Positions 16,631 to 27,457 of a DNA stretch of 64,000 nt are shown in pieces. Under the pieces are notes generated by a model. That model saw only the letters and a list, made by a program, of their open reading frames with translations. It ran no database searches and was not told the origin of the DNA. Position 1 is the stretch's first letter; each line of letters begins with the position of its first letter. Both the position numbers and the translations under genes were made by a program. The DNA comes from Tunturibacter empetritectus (GTDB lineage: Bacteria; Acidobacteriota; Terriglobia; Terriglobales; Acidobacteriaceae), in contig NZ_CP132932.1 of the NCBI RefSeq assembly GCF_040358985.1, positions 1,116,001-1,180,000 on the forward strand, read 5' to 3'.

Positions 16631-19222
16631 ATGTATTCGAAATTTCTCACATCCTTCAATCCTGCTTTCCTGGCGAAGTTGGCCCTGAGTGCAACTGTTG
16701 CAATCTTGTGTGCGCCAGTGTTCGCCCAAGCGCCCCATCCGGTGGATGCTGCGGAACAACAGCGTGTGGATGCGATGGTGAAGCAGATGACGCTTCAGCA
16801 AAAGCTGGACTACATCGGAGGAACAGGGTTTGGGGTGCGGGCAGTTCCGTCGGCCGGGATTCCTGCGCTCGATATGTCGGATGGCCCCTTTGGGACGAGA
16901 TCGAATTCGGGGTTTCCTTCGACGACGTATGGAGCAGGAATCAATACGGCAGCTTCGTGGGATCCTGCGCTGGCGGCGCGGGTGGGGGCAGGCATTGGGC
17001 GTGATGCGCGGGCACGTGGTGTTCACTTCATGCTTGGGCCCGGGGTGAATATCTACCGTTCGCCGCGAAATGGGCGCAACTTTGAATACTTCGGCGAGGA
17101 TCCGTTCCTTTCAGGGCAGATCGCCGTTGGTTACATCACGGGGATGCAGGAGCAGGGCGTCAGCGCGACGGTCAAGCATTATCTCGGCAACAATAGTGAG
17201 TTTTTGCGGCACGACTCAGATACCGAGATTGATGAACGCACCTTGCGCGAGATCTATCTGCCAGCCTTTGAGGCGGCGGTGAAGCAGGGGCATGTGAGCT
17301 CGGTGATGGACTCTTACAACCTGATCAATGGACAACATGCAACCCAGAACAGCTACTTCAACATCGACATTCTGCGTAAGGAATGGGGCTTCAAAGGCGT
17401 GTTGATGTCGGACTGGGATGCGACCTACGATGCGATTGGCGCGGCGAACGGCGGGCTCGATATAGAGGAACCAAGCGGAAAGTTTATGAACAATGCAAAC
17501 CTGGGCCCGGCGATACAGGCCGGCAAGGTAACCGAGGCGACGATCGACGAGAAGGTGCGGCATATCCTCGGGACGGCTGCTTCCTATGGCTGGCTGAATC
17601 GCGATCAACGCGATACGTCGATCTCTTTCGTCGACGCGAAAAATAAAGAGGCTGCCCTTGATTCGGCTCGCGAGGGGGCTGTGCTGCTTAAGAACACAGG
17701 TAATTTGTTGCCGTTGGATAAGTCGGCGGTTAAGACGATTCTGATTGTAGGGCCGGACTCTTATCCGAGCGTGCCGGTGGGTGGAGGAAGCGCTGGAGTA
17801 GTGCCGTTCCATATGGTGAGTGCGCTTGAGGGAATCTCGAACATGGTGGGTTCGGGGACGACGGTGCTTTACGATCGCGGTGTTCCGACGTTGTCGCATC
17901 TGGCGTCCGCTACTGAATTTACGACCGATGCCAAGAACGGTAAAGCAGGACTGACGCTTGAGAGCTTTAAAAATCTGGACCTGTCCGGCCTTCCGGCTAC
18001 AAAGCTAGTTATTCGCCATGCTGTGCTGGAAGGACTCACTATAAAGGATGTGATTGCAAACGTGGAAGCGGTGATCGAGATGCTGTTCAACTCGCCACCG
18101 TCTGAGGTCTCGCATCGACTCACCGGTTTTTACAATGCCGCGACCTCGACGAAATACATCTTTGCGCTGGAGGACTCTGGTGAGGGATCAGGCAATCGGG
18201 TGTATGTCGATGACAAGCTGGTGATCGACAACTGGAAGATTGTGCGCGCGTTTCAGCCGCACGTAACGCTCGAGCTGGCGGCAGGGCCTCACAAGGTTGT
18301 CATCGAAGAGTGGCAAAAGAGTCCCATCGGAGGCCATGTGGAGCTGGCGATCGTGCCGGAAGACAAGGTGGTGAATCCGCAGGCGGTACAGCTTGCCGCT
18401 AAAGCGGATGTGGTTCTGGTGGAAGCTGGCTTCGATCAAGAAAGCGAGGGCGAAGCTGGCGACAGGACGTTCGCGTTGCCGTATGGACAGAGCGAACTGA
18501 TTCGCGAGATCACGGCGGCAAATCCGAAGGTTGTCGTCGCTATCACGTCGGGCGGAAATGTGGATTCGGCGAAGTGGATTGATCGCGTGCCCGCAGTGTT
18601 GGAGACATGGTACGCGGGACAGCAGGCGGGACAGGCGCTGGCTGAGATATTGTTCGGCGACGTTAATCCGTCGGGACATCTGCCCGCCACCTTTGAGCGC
18701 AATGCAGAGGACAATCCAACCTTCGCGAACTACTATCCCGAGGGTGACTCAAAGCGGGTCGACTACAAGGAAGGGATCTTTGTTGGATACCGCGGTTATG
18801 AGAAGAACAAGGTCAAGCCCCTGTTTCCGTTTGGATACGGTCTCTCGTACACCACCTTCAAGTTTACGAATCTGAAGTTCGATCAGAACGGCTCTGGCGA
18901 TGAGGCTAGAGGCACGGCCAGCTTCGACGTGACGAACACGGGTAGTCGAAAAGGTGCTGAAGTCGCGCAGCTCTACGTGACGGAGGACCACCCGAAGGTG
19001 CCGCGACCAGAGCATGAGTTGAAGGGCTTCCAGCGGATAGAACTTTCACCCGGCGAGACGAAGCATGTCGAGATTCCATTGGAGGCGAGGTCGTTTTCTT
19101 ACTATGATGTTGCGGCCAAGAGATGGGCGATTGGATCGAATCGATTCACGATTTCCGTAGGTGATTCGGTTGAATCGCTGCCGCTGAAGACGGGGGTTAC
19201 TTTGAAGACCAGCGGGAACTGA
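16631..19222 (+). CDS. secreted beta-glucosidase, GH3 with PA14 and Fn3-like domains
   Basis: An 863-residue glycoside hydrolase family 3 enzyme that removes terminal beta-linked glucose or xylose from oligosaccharides. ATG 16631 gives a good signal peptide (ALSATVAILCAPVFAQ). The N-terminal TIM-barrel-like domain has the nucleophile motif GVLMSDWDATYD with Asp about residue 261, and the KHY/NNSE region (ATVKHYLGNNSE). The alpha/beta-sandwich domain is interrupted by a PA14 domain at about residues 495-575 (GFYNAATSTKYIFALEDSG, then RVYVDDKLVID), which in homologues shapes the active site or binds sugar. A fibronectin III-like domain closes the protein (EVAQLYVTEDHPKVPRPEHEL). It stands alone. 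Confidence 0.92.
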   Translation: MYSKFLTSFNPAFLAKLALSATVAILCAPVFAQAPHPVDAAEQQRVDAMVKQMTLQQKLDYIGGTGFGVRAVPSAGIPALDMSDGPFGTRSNSGFPSTTYGAGINTAASWDPALAARVGAGIGRDARARGVHFMLGPGVNIYRSPRNGRNFEYFGEDPFLSGQIAVGYITGMQEQGVSATVKHYLGNNSEFLRHDSDTEIDERTLREIYLPAFEAAVKQGHVSSVMDSYNLINGQHATQNSYFNIDILRKEWGFKGVLMSDWDATYDAIGAANGGLDIEEPSGKFMNNANLGPAIQAGKVTEATIDEKVRHILGTAASYGWLNRDQRDTSISFVDAKNKEAALDSAREGAVLLKNTGNLLPLDKSAVKTILIVGPDSYPSVPVGGGSAGVVPFHMVSALEGISNMVGSGTTVLYDRGVPTLSHLASATEFTTDAKNGKAGLTLESFKNLDLSGLPATKLVIRHAVLEGLTIKDVIANVEAVIEMLFNSPPSEVSHRLTGFYNAATSTKYIFALEDSGEGSGNRVYVDDKLVIDNWKIVRAFQPHVTLELAAGPHKVVIEEWQKSPIGGHVELAIVPEDKVVNPQAVQLAAKADVVLVEAGFDQESEGEAGDRTFALPYGQSELIREITAANPKVVVAITSGGNVDSAKWIDRVPAVLETWYAGQQAGQALAEILFGDVNPSGHLPATFERNAEDNPTFANYYPEGDSKRVDYKEGIFVGYRGYEKNKVKPLFPFGYGLSYTTFKFTNLKFDQNGSGDEARGTASFDVTNTGSRKGAEVAQLYVTEDHPKVPRPEHELKGFQRIELSPGETKHVEIPLEARSFSYYDVAAKRWAIGSNRFTISVGDSVESLPLKTGVTLKTSGN

Positions 19223-19421
19223 CGGAACTCCAAGCGGATCGCCTGGCCGATAGCTTTCAGATAGCCGAAGCATCGGGGGGGATCTTGGTGCGCACCTCCG
19301 AACTACTGTGGCTCGCCCGTTAAGCCGTTATAGTGCTTGAAATACCTATGACAGGCCTGGAACGTAAGGAAGCACGACGAAGGGTTTTGGGAAGTGTGGG
19401 TGATGATCGTACCGCAGTCGG

Positions 19422-21338
19422 TTAGAACTTCACGCGCTGCAGGAGCTCGCCAAATCTTGGGTCGGAACGCAGCCCATTTAGCGTGGGGTCCACCTTCACG
19501 TATGCCATGGATGTGGAATGGTCCGCAGAGCTCTTTTCCAGCCAATTCAGAGCCTGGCCATTCTCCCTCAGCCCAGCGTAGATCATCGCCATCGCAAACG
19601 CAGGGACGTATTGGTGAGCCGATTTATTCAGCAGAGTGACGAGAATCTCACGTGCCTCGCGAGTCCTGCCGGCCATCGCATAGGCATGCCCCAGCCCGGC
19701 AGTGTAATAGACGTCGCCTCCCGACAACTGTACGGCATGGGTGAACTCCGTAATTGCCTGGTCATACAAACCCCTTGTTTCATAGACGTCGCCCAGACGA
19801 AAGTGCGTACGCGGAAAGCTTGGATCGATGTCGATTGCCTTGTTCAAGGTCTGGATAGCCTCTTCATAGTGGCCTGCCAGGCAGAACGTCCAGCCCGCGT
19901 TGCTGTTCACACTCAACGACAGGGGGTCCTCCTCCACCGCGCGCCGCGCCTCCACCAGCGCCTCAGGAAAGCGCCCCATCGCCGCAAGATTTTCGGCATT
20001 CCATGAGTGTGCCATCGCGTAGTTGGGATTCACATCGAAGGCGCGCTGAAACTCGTTCTGCGCCGCGGGGCCATTCCAGTCGTAATAGAAGTCAATCAAC
20101 CCCAGAGTCGCGTGCGCGTCGGCCAGATCTTCGTTCATCCGGAGAGCCTTGTTCGCCGCATCCCGTGCCGCCGGAAACGCCTCCTGTGGGGGAATCGCCG
20201 CATATAGCCCCAGCGCGGCATAGGAGTCGGCCACTCCTTCATATGCCTCAGCGAAGTTCGGATCCATCCGTATCGCCTCGCGGAAGTACTCCAGCCCCTT
20301 CATCATCCCCTCGTTCGTCCGTTTGTTCCAGTAGTACCTGCCCTTGACGAACGCGCTGTAAGCCTCCTGATTCTCTGTGGGCCTCTTCGTAAACCTCTTC
20401 TCTTCCTTGTTGTTCAACTGCAGACGAATGGAATGGGCGACCCGCTCCGAGACCTCATCCTCCAGGCTGAAGATATTCGTGAACTCCTCATCGAACGCCT
20501 GTGCCCACAACTGCGCTCCGTCCGCTACCCTCACCATCTGGACGGTCATCCGCACGCGATTCCCCTCGCGCTGAATCCTCCCATCGATGATCGCGTCTAC
20601 CTGCTGCTCCTTCCCGGCACCCTCCGCGCTGATGGAGCTGCTCCTGTACTTCTCGATCGCGCTGGTCGGCCGGACCAGGATCTTCCCTGTATTGGACAGT
20701 CTCGTAATCAGCGCGTCAGCCGTTCCCAGGCCAAGGTACTCATCGGAACCCGCGCCCCCTATCATCGCAAAGGGCAGTACAGCCAGCGATTTGATCGGAC
20801 GGCCGTTTGCCGAAGCTGTAGCCACATGCCTGCTCGCCAGCCACCAGCCAGTCATAGCCAATAGACCAGCGAGTGCAATAGCAGGGCCGGCCATCCACTT
20901 CCACCCGGCCAGCATCGATGGCAAAGCCGCGTACACGATTGGAGTCATAGCCGCCGGCTCTTCCTCCACGTGCTTTGGGTGCAGGTCGATGGATTCCAGC
21001 GGAACCTCCTGCCCCTCCACGACCTGAGCCACAAAGCGATAGCCCTGCTTCGAAACAGTCTCAATATAGATATGCTTCCCGCGATCGTCGCCCAGAATCT
21101 TCCTCAAATGCGAGACCGTCACCGCCAGATTGCCTTCCTCGACCGACACTCTCGGCCAAAGAGCGTCCATCAGCTTTTCTTTCACCAGCAGCTGGCCATT
21201 GTTCTCCACCATCAGCACAAGCAGGTCGAACGCCTTCGGAGTTACGGAAACAGGTCTGCCCTGGCGTAGAAGAAGCCTCTGAACCGGATCCAGACTGAAG
21301 CTTCCAAATTCGTATAAGTGGCTGACCGTATGGGACAT
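19422..21338 (-). CDS. CadC/ToxR-like winged-helix regulator with TPR repeats
   Basis: A 638-residue membrane-bound regulator. Residues about 8-105 are an OmpR-type winged helix (FDLLVLMVENNGQLLVKEKL, then HIYIETVSKQGYRF), with no receiver domain. A single transmembrane segment lies at about 149-168, so the DNA-binding domain is cytoplasmic and the rest is periplasmic. A TolB/adenylate-cyclase-like segment follows (IKSLAVLPFAMIGG, 182 onward), then a long array of tetratricopeptide repeats (about 300-620). It is transcribed away from the Oar-like receptor gene at 21498, with about 160 bases between, and so may control that receptor and the genes behind it (inference from position). The same arrangement recurs at 54.8-55.1 kb. 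Confidence 0.85.
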   Translation of the reverse strand: MSHTVSHLYEFGSFSLDPVQRLLLRQGRPVSVTPKAFDLLVLMVENNGQLLVKEKLMDALWPRVSVEEGNLAVTVSHLRKILGDDRGKHIYIETVSKQGYRFVAQVVEGQEVPLESIDLHPKHVEEEPAAMTPIVYAALPSMLAGWKWMAGPAIALAGLLAMTGWWLASRHVATASANGRPIKSLAVLPFAMIGGAGSDEYLGLGTADALITRLSNTGKILVRPTSAIEKYRSSSISAEGAGKEQQVDAIIDGRIQREGNRVRMTVQMVRVADGAQLWAQAFDEEFTNIFSLEDEVSERVAHSIRLQLNNKEEKRFTKRPTENQEAYSAFVKGRYYWNKRTNEGMMKGLEYFREAIRMDPNFAEAYEGVADSYAALGLYAAIPPQEAFPAARDAANKALRMNEDLADAHATLGLIDFYYDWNGPAAQNEFQRAFDVNPNYAMAHSWNAENLAAMGRFPEALVEARRAVEEDPLSLSVNSNAGWTFCLAGHYEEAIQTLNKAIDIDPSFPRTHFRLGDVYETRGLYDQAITEFTHAVQLSGGDVYYTAGLGHAYAMAGRTREAREILVTLLNKSAHQYVPAFAMAMIYAGLRENGQALNWLEKSSADHSTSMAYVKVDPTLNGLRSDPRFGELLQRVKF

Positions 21339-21497
21339 CGAGCTTAATAATTCCTTTATCTTTTTTTCGCACTTCTCAAAAGACTTTCTTCCGCTCTCAA
21401 TCTACGGTGACTGGAACCTCATCACGGGAGTTCTCCGTAGGCCCGAGATTATAGGCACAGCGAACTACGCAAGTCGAGACGTAAAAGAGGAGCGGCC

Positions 21498-24400
21498 ATG
21501 CATGACGCAGCCCATCGCCCGAACCATCCGGTGAAGATCAGCCCCTTCAACCAAATCCCAGCCGCCATCGATGTCACCGGGAATCACGGACTGCTTCCAA
21601 GCCTCCTGAAGAGACCGGCGACCCACAGACTCGCCCCGCGCTCTGGAGTGTTCTTCCTGTTGGCTCTACTCCTCGTGCTCACCGTCGGCACCACCTGCGC
21701 ACAGACCAGCCGCGCAAACCTCTCCGGAACTGTCGAGGACGCCACCGGAGCCAAGATACCCAAAGCCCTGGTCGTCATCACCAACATCGACACTAAGATC
21801 AGTCGAAGCATCACGGCCAACGATGACGGCATCTACAACGCCCCCGCCCTGCCCCCCGGCAACTACATCGTCAAAGTCTCCGCCCCCGGGTTCGCCGGCG
21901 AAACGCGCAAAGGAGTCGTCCTCACCGTCGGGGAAGCCTCCCTCATCAACTTCTCCCTCAAGGTCGGCAGTATCACCCAGGAGGTCGTCGTCACAGAGAG
22001 CCCTGCCTCGGTCGACGTCACCAGCTCCCAGCTTAGCAACGCCGTCAGTGGCCACGAGATGCGTGAGCTCCCCCTCAATGGCCGCTCCTGGACCGACCTT
22101 GCCTCCCTCTCCCCCGGCGTCACCGTCATTCAGACCCAACCTCCTGTAAGTGCGCCCGACCGCATGAAGCGAGGACTTGGCGGTCAACTCAGCATCGCCG
22201 GTGGGCGTCCCCAGCAGAATAGCTACCTCCTCGACGGAATCAACATCAACGACTACTCCAACGCAGGCCCCGGAAGCGTGCTCGGAGGCAACATCGGAGT
22301 GGACGCACTCCAGGAGTTCACCGTCGTCACCACCAATCCCACCGCACAGTATGGCCGTACCGCAGCTGGAGTCATCAGCGCCGTCACCCGCTCAGGAACG
22401 AACTCTTTCCACGGAAGCGCCTACGAGTTCGCCCGCAACGCTGCCCTCGACGCCCGCAACTACTTCGATCCCGTACAGAAGCCGGACTTCAGCCGCAACC
22501 AGTTCGGAGCCTCCTTCGGCGGACCCATTCAAAAAGAAAAGACCTTCGTCTTCGGCGACTACGAAGGCGTCCGCCAAAACCTCGGCGTCTCCTACATCGA
22601 TACCGTTCCTTCTCCAGCCGCACGCGCCGGAACCCTCTGCGTCCCCTCGCCAGACGGCTCCAACCCCTGCGCCTCCACCATGCAGGTGACCCCCGACCCC
22701 GCCATCGTCAACTTCCTGAACACCTTCATCCCCTTACCCAACACCGGAACCACCCAGGGCGACACCGGCACCTTTACCTTCCCCGCCTATCAGGTCACCA
22801 GCGAAAACTACTTCACCATCAGAGTCGACCGCACCTTCTCCCAGAAGGACACCGCCGCCGTCGTCTACATGTACGACAACTCACCGAGCCAGCAGCCGGA
22901 TGCCTTCAACAACGTCCTCACCCTTAGTAAAACCGTTCGCCAGGCAGTGTCGATCCTGGAAACGCACATCCTCTCCTCCGCCACCGTAAATACCTTCCAC
23001 GCTGGCTTCAGCCGCGACAACGCCGGCTCCCCCTACGCCGCCTCCGCCATCAAGCCGGCCGCTGCCGACCCGCAGTTCGGCTTTCAGCCCGGAGACAGCG
23101 CAGGAATCGTTCAGGTCCCCGGCATCACCACCTTCACCGGAGGCGTCAGCGCTGCCAGCCCGCTGCTCTTTCGATGGAACTCCTTCCAAGGCTACGACGA
23201 CGTCTCCCACACCGCCGGCAAGAACAACATCACCTTCGGTGTCAGCATCGAGCGCATTCAGGACAATCAGGAGAGCTCCGACGCCCCCGGCGGCAACTTC
23301 TCCTTCCCCTCGCTTGACGCCTTCATCACCAACCAGCCACAGTCTTTCATCACCACTCTGCCCTCCACCCTCACCCCGCGCAATCTGCGCCAGACCATCT
23401 TCGGAGCCTACGTTCAGGACGATCTCCGCCTGAATCCCAACCTTACCCTCAACCTCGGTCTCCGTTATGAGGCCGCCTCGGTCCCCTACGAGATCAACGG
23501 CAAGCTCTCCAACCTCCGCATCCTGCAGGGCAACACCCCCTACCTCGGCAACCCCTACATCAAGAACCCAACCTTCAAAAACTTTCAGCCCAAGGTAGGC
23601 TTCGCCTGGGATCCCTTCCACGATGGCAACACCTCCATCCGCGGAGCCTTCGGCATCTACGACGTGCTTCCTTACATCGTCGAAATGGGCAGCGGCGTTG
23701 ACGCAGCCTACCCCTTCGCCCAGGACGCCAGCACCGGCGTCCTTCCCGCAGGAGCCTTTCCCACCACCGCCTACCAGATCGTCGCCAACAACCCCGCAAA
23801 CCGCAACTACTACGTCCTTCAGTACAATCCCCCGCGCAACTACATCATGATGTGGAATCTCAACGTCCAGCGCGCCATCGCCAAGAACACCACCTTGCTC
23901 GTCGGCTACGTCGGCTCTCGCGGCGTCCACAACTGGTACCAGACCGACGACGCCAACATCGTCCTCCCCACCACTCCTGATGGAAAGAGCTTCTACTGGC
24001 CCACGCCCATCGGCAGCGGCACCGTCGTCGATCCACTCGTCGGTCAAACCCTCGATGCACGCTGGAACGGCAGCTCCTCCTTCCACGGGCTGGAGACCCA
24101 GATCACTCAATCTCCCTGGCACGGCCTCCAGGGTCAGCTCTCTTACACCTGGTCCCGCTGCATCGATACCAGCTCCGGTTCGGCTGCCTCCGATCAGTAC
24201 AGAAACTCACTCAACGTCGACCTCTACATCGCACCCGCCACCCATCGCGGCCCCTGCGACACCAACGTCGGCCAGAACCTCACCATCAACGCAATCTGGA
24301 ACCTCCCCGGAGACCAGGCCCGGCATGGCATCGCCGGATGGGCCATCAACGGCTGGCAGACCGGCGGCATCTTCAGCGCGGCCAGCGGAGCTCCCTTCAG

Positions 24401-24833
24401 CGTCACCATCGGCGGAGATCCCCTCGGAACCAACGCCGCCATCCCCTTCGACTTTCCCGACCGAATCAAAGGCTGCGGCAAAAGTCTTACCACCGGAGAT
24501 CCAAACGGGTTTATCAATCTCAAATGCTTTGCCTTCCCCAACCCCGTCAATCGCATGGGTAACGCTGGGAGAAACGAGCTCACCGGCCCCAGAAGCATCA
24601 ACTTCGACTTCTCTCTCTACAAGAACACGCCCATTGAGCGGTTCGGCAAAGGCGCCAACCTCCAGCTTCGCGCTGAGATCTTCAACCTCATGAACCACGC
24701 CGACTTCGCAGCGCCCACCGACCACTTCCAAATCTACGATGGCTCAGGAAACGGCGTTCCCTCCGCCGGTCTGATCGACCAAACAACTCTCACCTCCAGG
24801 CAAATTCAATTAGCGGTCAAGCTCACCTTCTAA
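21498..24833 (+). CDS. Oar-like TonB-dependent receptor heading the organic-acid gene run
   Basis: A 1111-residue outer-membrane receptor. The N-terminus is long: about 45 hydrophilic residues precede the hydrophobic segment (GVFFLLALLLVLTVGTTCAQ), so the signal peptide is unusually extended or translation begins further in. A carboxypeptidase-regulatory-like domain (ANLSGTVEDATGAKIPKALV) is followed by a plug with ELPLNGRSWTDLASLSPGV and SGTNSFHGSAYEFARNAALD, then a beta-barrel ending in Phe (QLAVKLTF). AGAGGAG precedes ATG 21498. It is divergent from the winged-helix/TPR regulator and is followed after 75 bases by a DctA-type symporter, so it may bring an organic acid or its carrier across the outer membrane. 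Confidence 0.87.
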   Translation: MHDAAHRPNHPVKISPFNQIPAAIDVTGNHGLLPSLLKRPATHRLAPRSGVFFLLALLLVLTVGTTCAQTSRANLSGTVEDATGAKIPKALVVITNIDTKISRSITANDDGIYNAPALPPGNYIVKVSAPGFAGETRKGVVLTVGEASLINFSLKVGSITQEVVVTESPASVDVTSSQLSNAVSGHEMRELPLNGRSWTDLASLSPGVTVIQTQPPVSAPDRMKRGLGGQLSIAGGRPQQNSYLLDGININDYSNAGPGSVLGGNIGVDALQEFTVVTTNPTAQYGRTAAGVISAVTRSGTNSFHGSAYEFARNAALDARNYFDPVQKPDFSRNQFGASFGGPIQKEKTFVFGDYEGVRQNLGVSYIDTVPSPAARAGTLCVPSPDGSNPCASTMQVTPDPAIVNFLNTFIPLPNTGTTQGDTGTFTFPAYQVTSENYFTIRVDRTFSQKDTAAVVYMYDNSPSQQPDAFNNVLTLSKTVRQAVSILETHILSSATVNTFHAGFSRDNAGSPYAASAIKPAAADPQFGFQPGDSAGIVQVPGITTFTGGVSAASPLLFRWNSFQGYDDVSHTAGKNNITFGVSIERIQDNQESSDAPGGNFSFPSLDAFITNQPQSFITTLPSTLTPRNLRQTIFGAYVQDDLRLNPNLTLNLGLRYEAASVPYEINGKLSNLRILQGNTPYLGNPYIKNPTFKNFQPKVGFAWDPFHDGNTSIRGAFGIYDVLPYIVEMGSGVDAAYPFAQDASTGVLPAGAFPTTAYQIVANNPANRNYYVLQYNPPRNYIMMWNLNVQRAIAKNTTLLVGYVGSRGVHNWYQTDDANIVLPTTPDGKSFYWPTPIGSGTVVDPLVGQTLDARWNGSSSFHGLETQITQSPWHGLQGQLSYTWSRCIDTSSGSAASDQYRNSLNVDLYIAPATHRGPCDTNVGQNLTINAIWNLPGDQARHGIAGWAINGWQTGGIFSAASGAPFSVTIGGDPLGTNAAIPFDFPDRIKGCGKSLTTGDPNGFINLKCFAFPNPVNRMGNAGRNELTGPRSINFDFSLYKNTPIERFGKGANLQLRAEIFNLMNHADFAAPTDHFQIYDGSGNGVPSAGLIDQTTLTSRQIQLAVKLTF

Positions 24834-24908
24834 TTCGCCCACACCTCTCGCCAGTACCTGCATCCCGAGCAGCACACAGGCCTGGAACATGGCCCAAGGA
24901 AAGTGACC

Positions 24909-26297
24909 ATGAGAACAGAGATCGAGCCAGACGTTCCGCTGCGCAAGCCTTTCTATCAGAGCCTCTCCGTGCAGGTCACCGTGGCGATCGTTCTAGGGGT
25001 GGCTCTGGGTCGCTTCGCGCCGCAGACGGCCATCGCCATGAAGCCGCTCGGAGACGCCTTCATCAAACTCATCGCCATGGTCATCACCGTGGTGATCTTC
25101 TGCACCGTCGTCACCGGCATCGCTGGCATGCAGGATATGAAGAAGGTCGGGCGCGTCGGAGGCAAGGCCCTGCTCTACTTTGAGGTCGTCTCCACCCTCG
25201 CGCTCTTCATCGGCCTGGTCGCGGGAAATCTCGCCCACCCCGGCAGCGGATTGAACGTCAACCCCGCAACCCTCGACGTGAAGGCAGTAGCCGAGTACTC
25301 CGGCGCGGCCAAGGCGCAAAACACCACGCAATTCCTGCTGCACATCATTCCCACCACTATGGTCGACGCCTTTGCCAAAGGAGACATCCTGCAGGTCGTC
25401 TTCATCTCCGTCCTCTTAGGTGTCGCCCTCGCCATGATGCACAGCCGCGCCGAGCCTCTCCTCCGCCTGCTCGAGGTGCTGACCCAGGCCATCTTCACCA
25501 TCGTCAATCTCTTCATGCGCCTCGCACCCATCGGCGCCTTCGGAGCGATGGCCTTCACCGTGGGACGCTACGGCGTCATGTCCCTCGGGCCTCTGCTCAA
25601 GCTCATCCTCACCTTCTATCTCACCTGCGCGCTCTTCGTCATCATCGTTCTCGGCGCGGTCTCCTGGCTGGCCGGCTTCAACATCTTTCGCTTCCTGCGC
25701 TACATCAAGGAAGAGATTCTTCTCGTCCTCGGCACCAGCTCCTCGGAGTCGGCTCTCCCCAGCCTGATGGAGAAGATGGAGCGCCTCGGCTGCTCCAAAG
25801 CTCTCGTCGGCCTCGTCGTCCCTACCGGCTACACCTTCAACACCGATGGCAGCAGTCTCTACATCACCATGGCCGCGCTCTTCGTAGCTCAAGCCACCAA
25901 CACCCACCTCACCATCGGCCAGCAGCTCAGCCTGTTTGCTGTCGCAATCCTCACCTCCAAGGGTGCAAGCGGCGTACAGGGCGCAGGCTTTGTCGCGCTC
26001 GTCGGAACCCTCATCGTCGTGCCCACCATCCCGGTTGCGGGCATGGCCCTCATCCTCGGCATCGATCGCTTTCTCAGCACCTTTCGCGCCCTGGTCAACA
26101 TGATCGGCAACGGCGTAGGCACCATCGTTGTAGCCTCATGGGAGCATGAGATCGAAGGCTCCGCACTCACCCAGGCTCTAGCGATGCCAACTAATCGCAC
26201 CATCGAACAGCAGATCATGGACCAACCGAGCATGGAGCGACAAACCAGAGACCAACAGATCTCGGAGAGCGAAGAAGAACATGAACCCATCGGATGA
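24909..26297 (+). CDS. dctA: dicarboxylate/amino acid:cation symporter (DctA/GltP family)
   Basis: A 462-residue inner-membrane symporter of the DAACS family, which imports C4-dicarboxylates or acidic amino acids with protons or sodium. It shows the family stretches [20 protein letters not shown], the serine-rich reentrant loop [19 protein letters not shown], the [18 protein letters not shown] motif and [20 protein letters not shown] 24909 is preferred to GTG 24903 because AAGGAAA then lies 6-7 bases away. The last 30 residues are hydrophilic and repetitive. The gene overlaps the hydrolase gene by 17 bases. Its place in a run with oxalate decarboxylase and PrpD-type enzymes suggests a di- or tricarboxylate substrate, but the exact one is not readable. 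Confidence 0.92.
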   Translation: MRTEIEPDVPLRKPFYQSLSVQVTVAIVLGVALGRFAPQTAIAMKPLGDAFIKLIAMVITVVIFCTVVTGIAGMQDMKKVGRVGGKALLYFEVVSTLALFIGLVAGNLAHPGSGLNVNPATLDVKAVAEYSGAAKAQNTTQFLLHIIPTTMVDAFAKGDILQVVFISVLLGVALAMMHSRAEPLLRLLEVLTQAIFTIVNLFMRLAPIGAFGAMAFTVGRYGVMSLGPLLKLILTFYLTCALFVIIVLGAVSWLAGFNIFRFLRYIKEEILLVLGTSSSESALPSLMEKMERLGCSKALVGLVVPTGYTFNTDGSSLYITMAALFVAQATNTHLTIGQQLSLFAVAILTSKGASGVQGAGFVALVGTLIVVPTIPVAGMALILGIDRFLSTFRALVNMIGNGVGTIVVASWEHEIEGSALTQALAMPTNRTIEQQIMDQPSMERQTRDQQISESEEEHEPIG

Positions 26298-27381
26298 ACC
26301 CGTGCTCGGAGGTTCCAACACTCCAGAGACCGCGCCTTCGCGCCGAAGCTTTCTACTCCGCTCCCCCTTGGCTCTCGCGAGCACCATGGCACTGCTGGGA
26401 GACCCTCACACACTAAGCGCCCACGCCTCTGCAAAGCAAACCTCGCAAACGGTCATGTGGAGCCGCGAGTACTGGGCCCACAGGGGAGACCTTAAGCTCT
26501 ACCTCTTCCGCAAGAACGCCGGCCACGCCCCATCCGGCCACTCCACCCGCCCCATCCTCTTCCTCTGTCACGGCTCCTCCGTCTCCTCCCGGCCAACCTT
26601 TGACCTCGAAGTTCCCGGCCACGGCGAATACTCCCTGATGAACAAGTTCGTAGAGTTCGGCTTCGATGTCTGGACCATCGACTTCGAGGGCTATGGCAGA
26701 TCCTCGCCCTCTGCCGGCAACTCGAACATCGCCGACGGCGTGGAAGACCTGAAGGCAGCCAGCCTGATCGTCGAACAGGAGACCGGCCAGCCTAGCTTTC
26801 ATCTCTACGGAGAGTCCGGCGGCGCACTCCGCGCCGGAGCCTTCGCCGTCGCCCAGCCCGCCAGCGTCCGCCGCCTCGTTCTTGCAGCCTTCACCTGGAC
26901 AGGGAAGGGCTCTTCCACCCTCACCAAACGCGCCGAGTCGCTGGACTCCTACCGCACCCACAACCTTAGACCACGTGGCCGGGACGCCATCCGCAGCATC
27001 TTCACCCGCGACAAGCCCGGCACCTCCGATCCCGCCGTCGCCGAGGCTATGGCCGATGCCGAGCTCAAGTTCGGTGACTTTGCCCCTACCGGGACCTACC
27101 TCGATATGTCCGCCAACCTTCCCCTCGTCGACCCCACCAAACTCCGCGTTCCCGTCCTCATCGTGCGCGGCGAGTATGACGGCATTGCCACCGAGGAAGA
27201 TCTCCTGAACTTCTTTCGCAACCTTCCCATACCCGACCGCGAGTTCGTCATCCTCCCCGGGGCCGCTCACTCGGTCGCCCTCGGCACAAACCGAAGTCAA
27301 CTCTGGCACACCATGCGAGCGTTCCTCGATATGCCTCCGCGTCTCGATCAGAAGCCTCCTCCACCAGACTCCGGTTTTTAA
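26281..27381 (+). CDS. Tat-exported alpha/beta hydrolase
   Basis: A 366-residue alpha/beta-hydrolase-fold protein. The N-terminus contains a twin-arginine signal ([15 protein letters not shown], residues 20-34), so it should act in the periplasm. The nucleophile elbow is G-E-S-G-G with Ser179, the acid is probably Asp300 in RGEYDGIA and the base His330 in LPGAAHSVA, giving a complete triad. An oxyanion-type HG motif lies in LFLCHGSS (about 94-101). It may cleave an ester or lactone. ATG 26281 lies inside the end of dctA (17-base overlap), implying co-transcription. The specific substrate is unknown; an esterase releasing organic acids for the following enzymes would fit the context (inference). 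Confidence 0.82.
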   Translation: MNPSDEPVLGGSNTPETAPSRRSFLLRSPLALASTMALLGDPHTLSAHASAKQTSQTVMWSREYWAHRGDLKLYLFRKNAGHAPSGHSTRPILFLCHGSSVSSRPTFDLEVPGHGEYSLMNKFVEFGFDVWTIDFEGYGRSSPSAGNSNIADGVEDLKAASLIVEQETGQPSFHLYGESGGALRAGAFAVAQPASVRRLVLAAFTWTGKGSSTLTKRAESLDSYRTHNLRPRGRDAIRSIFTRDKPGTSDPAVAEAMADAELKFGDFAPTGTYLDMSANLPLVDPTKLRVPVLIVRGEYDGIATEEDLLNFFRNLPIPDREFVILPGAAHSVALGTNRSQLWHTMRAFLDMPPRLDQKPPPPDSGF

Positions 27382-27457
27382 CGTTTGTTCCTTAACATTG
27401 ACGGCACTTCGCACGAATACTCCCGTGCACCTTCGGAAAGCGAGCAACTCTCCTCCT

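Noticed and set aside
22881-24122. Long minus-strand open frame (413 codons) inside the second Oar-like receptor
   Set aside because: Composition is Gly/Val/Asp/Glu-rich with no protein motif; it is the shadow of a C-rich gene with few stop codons on the opposite strand.
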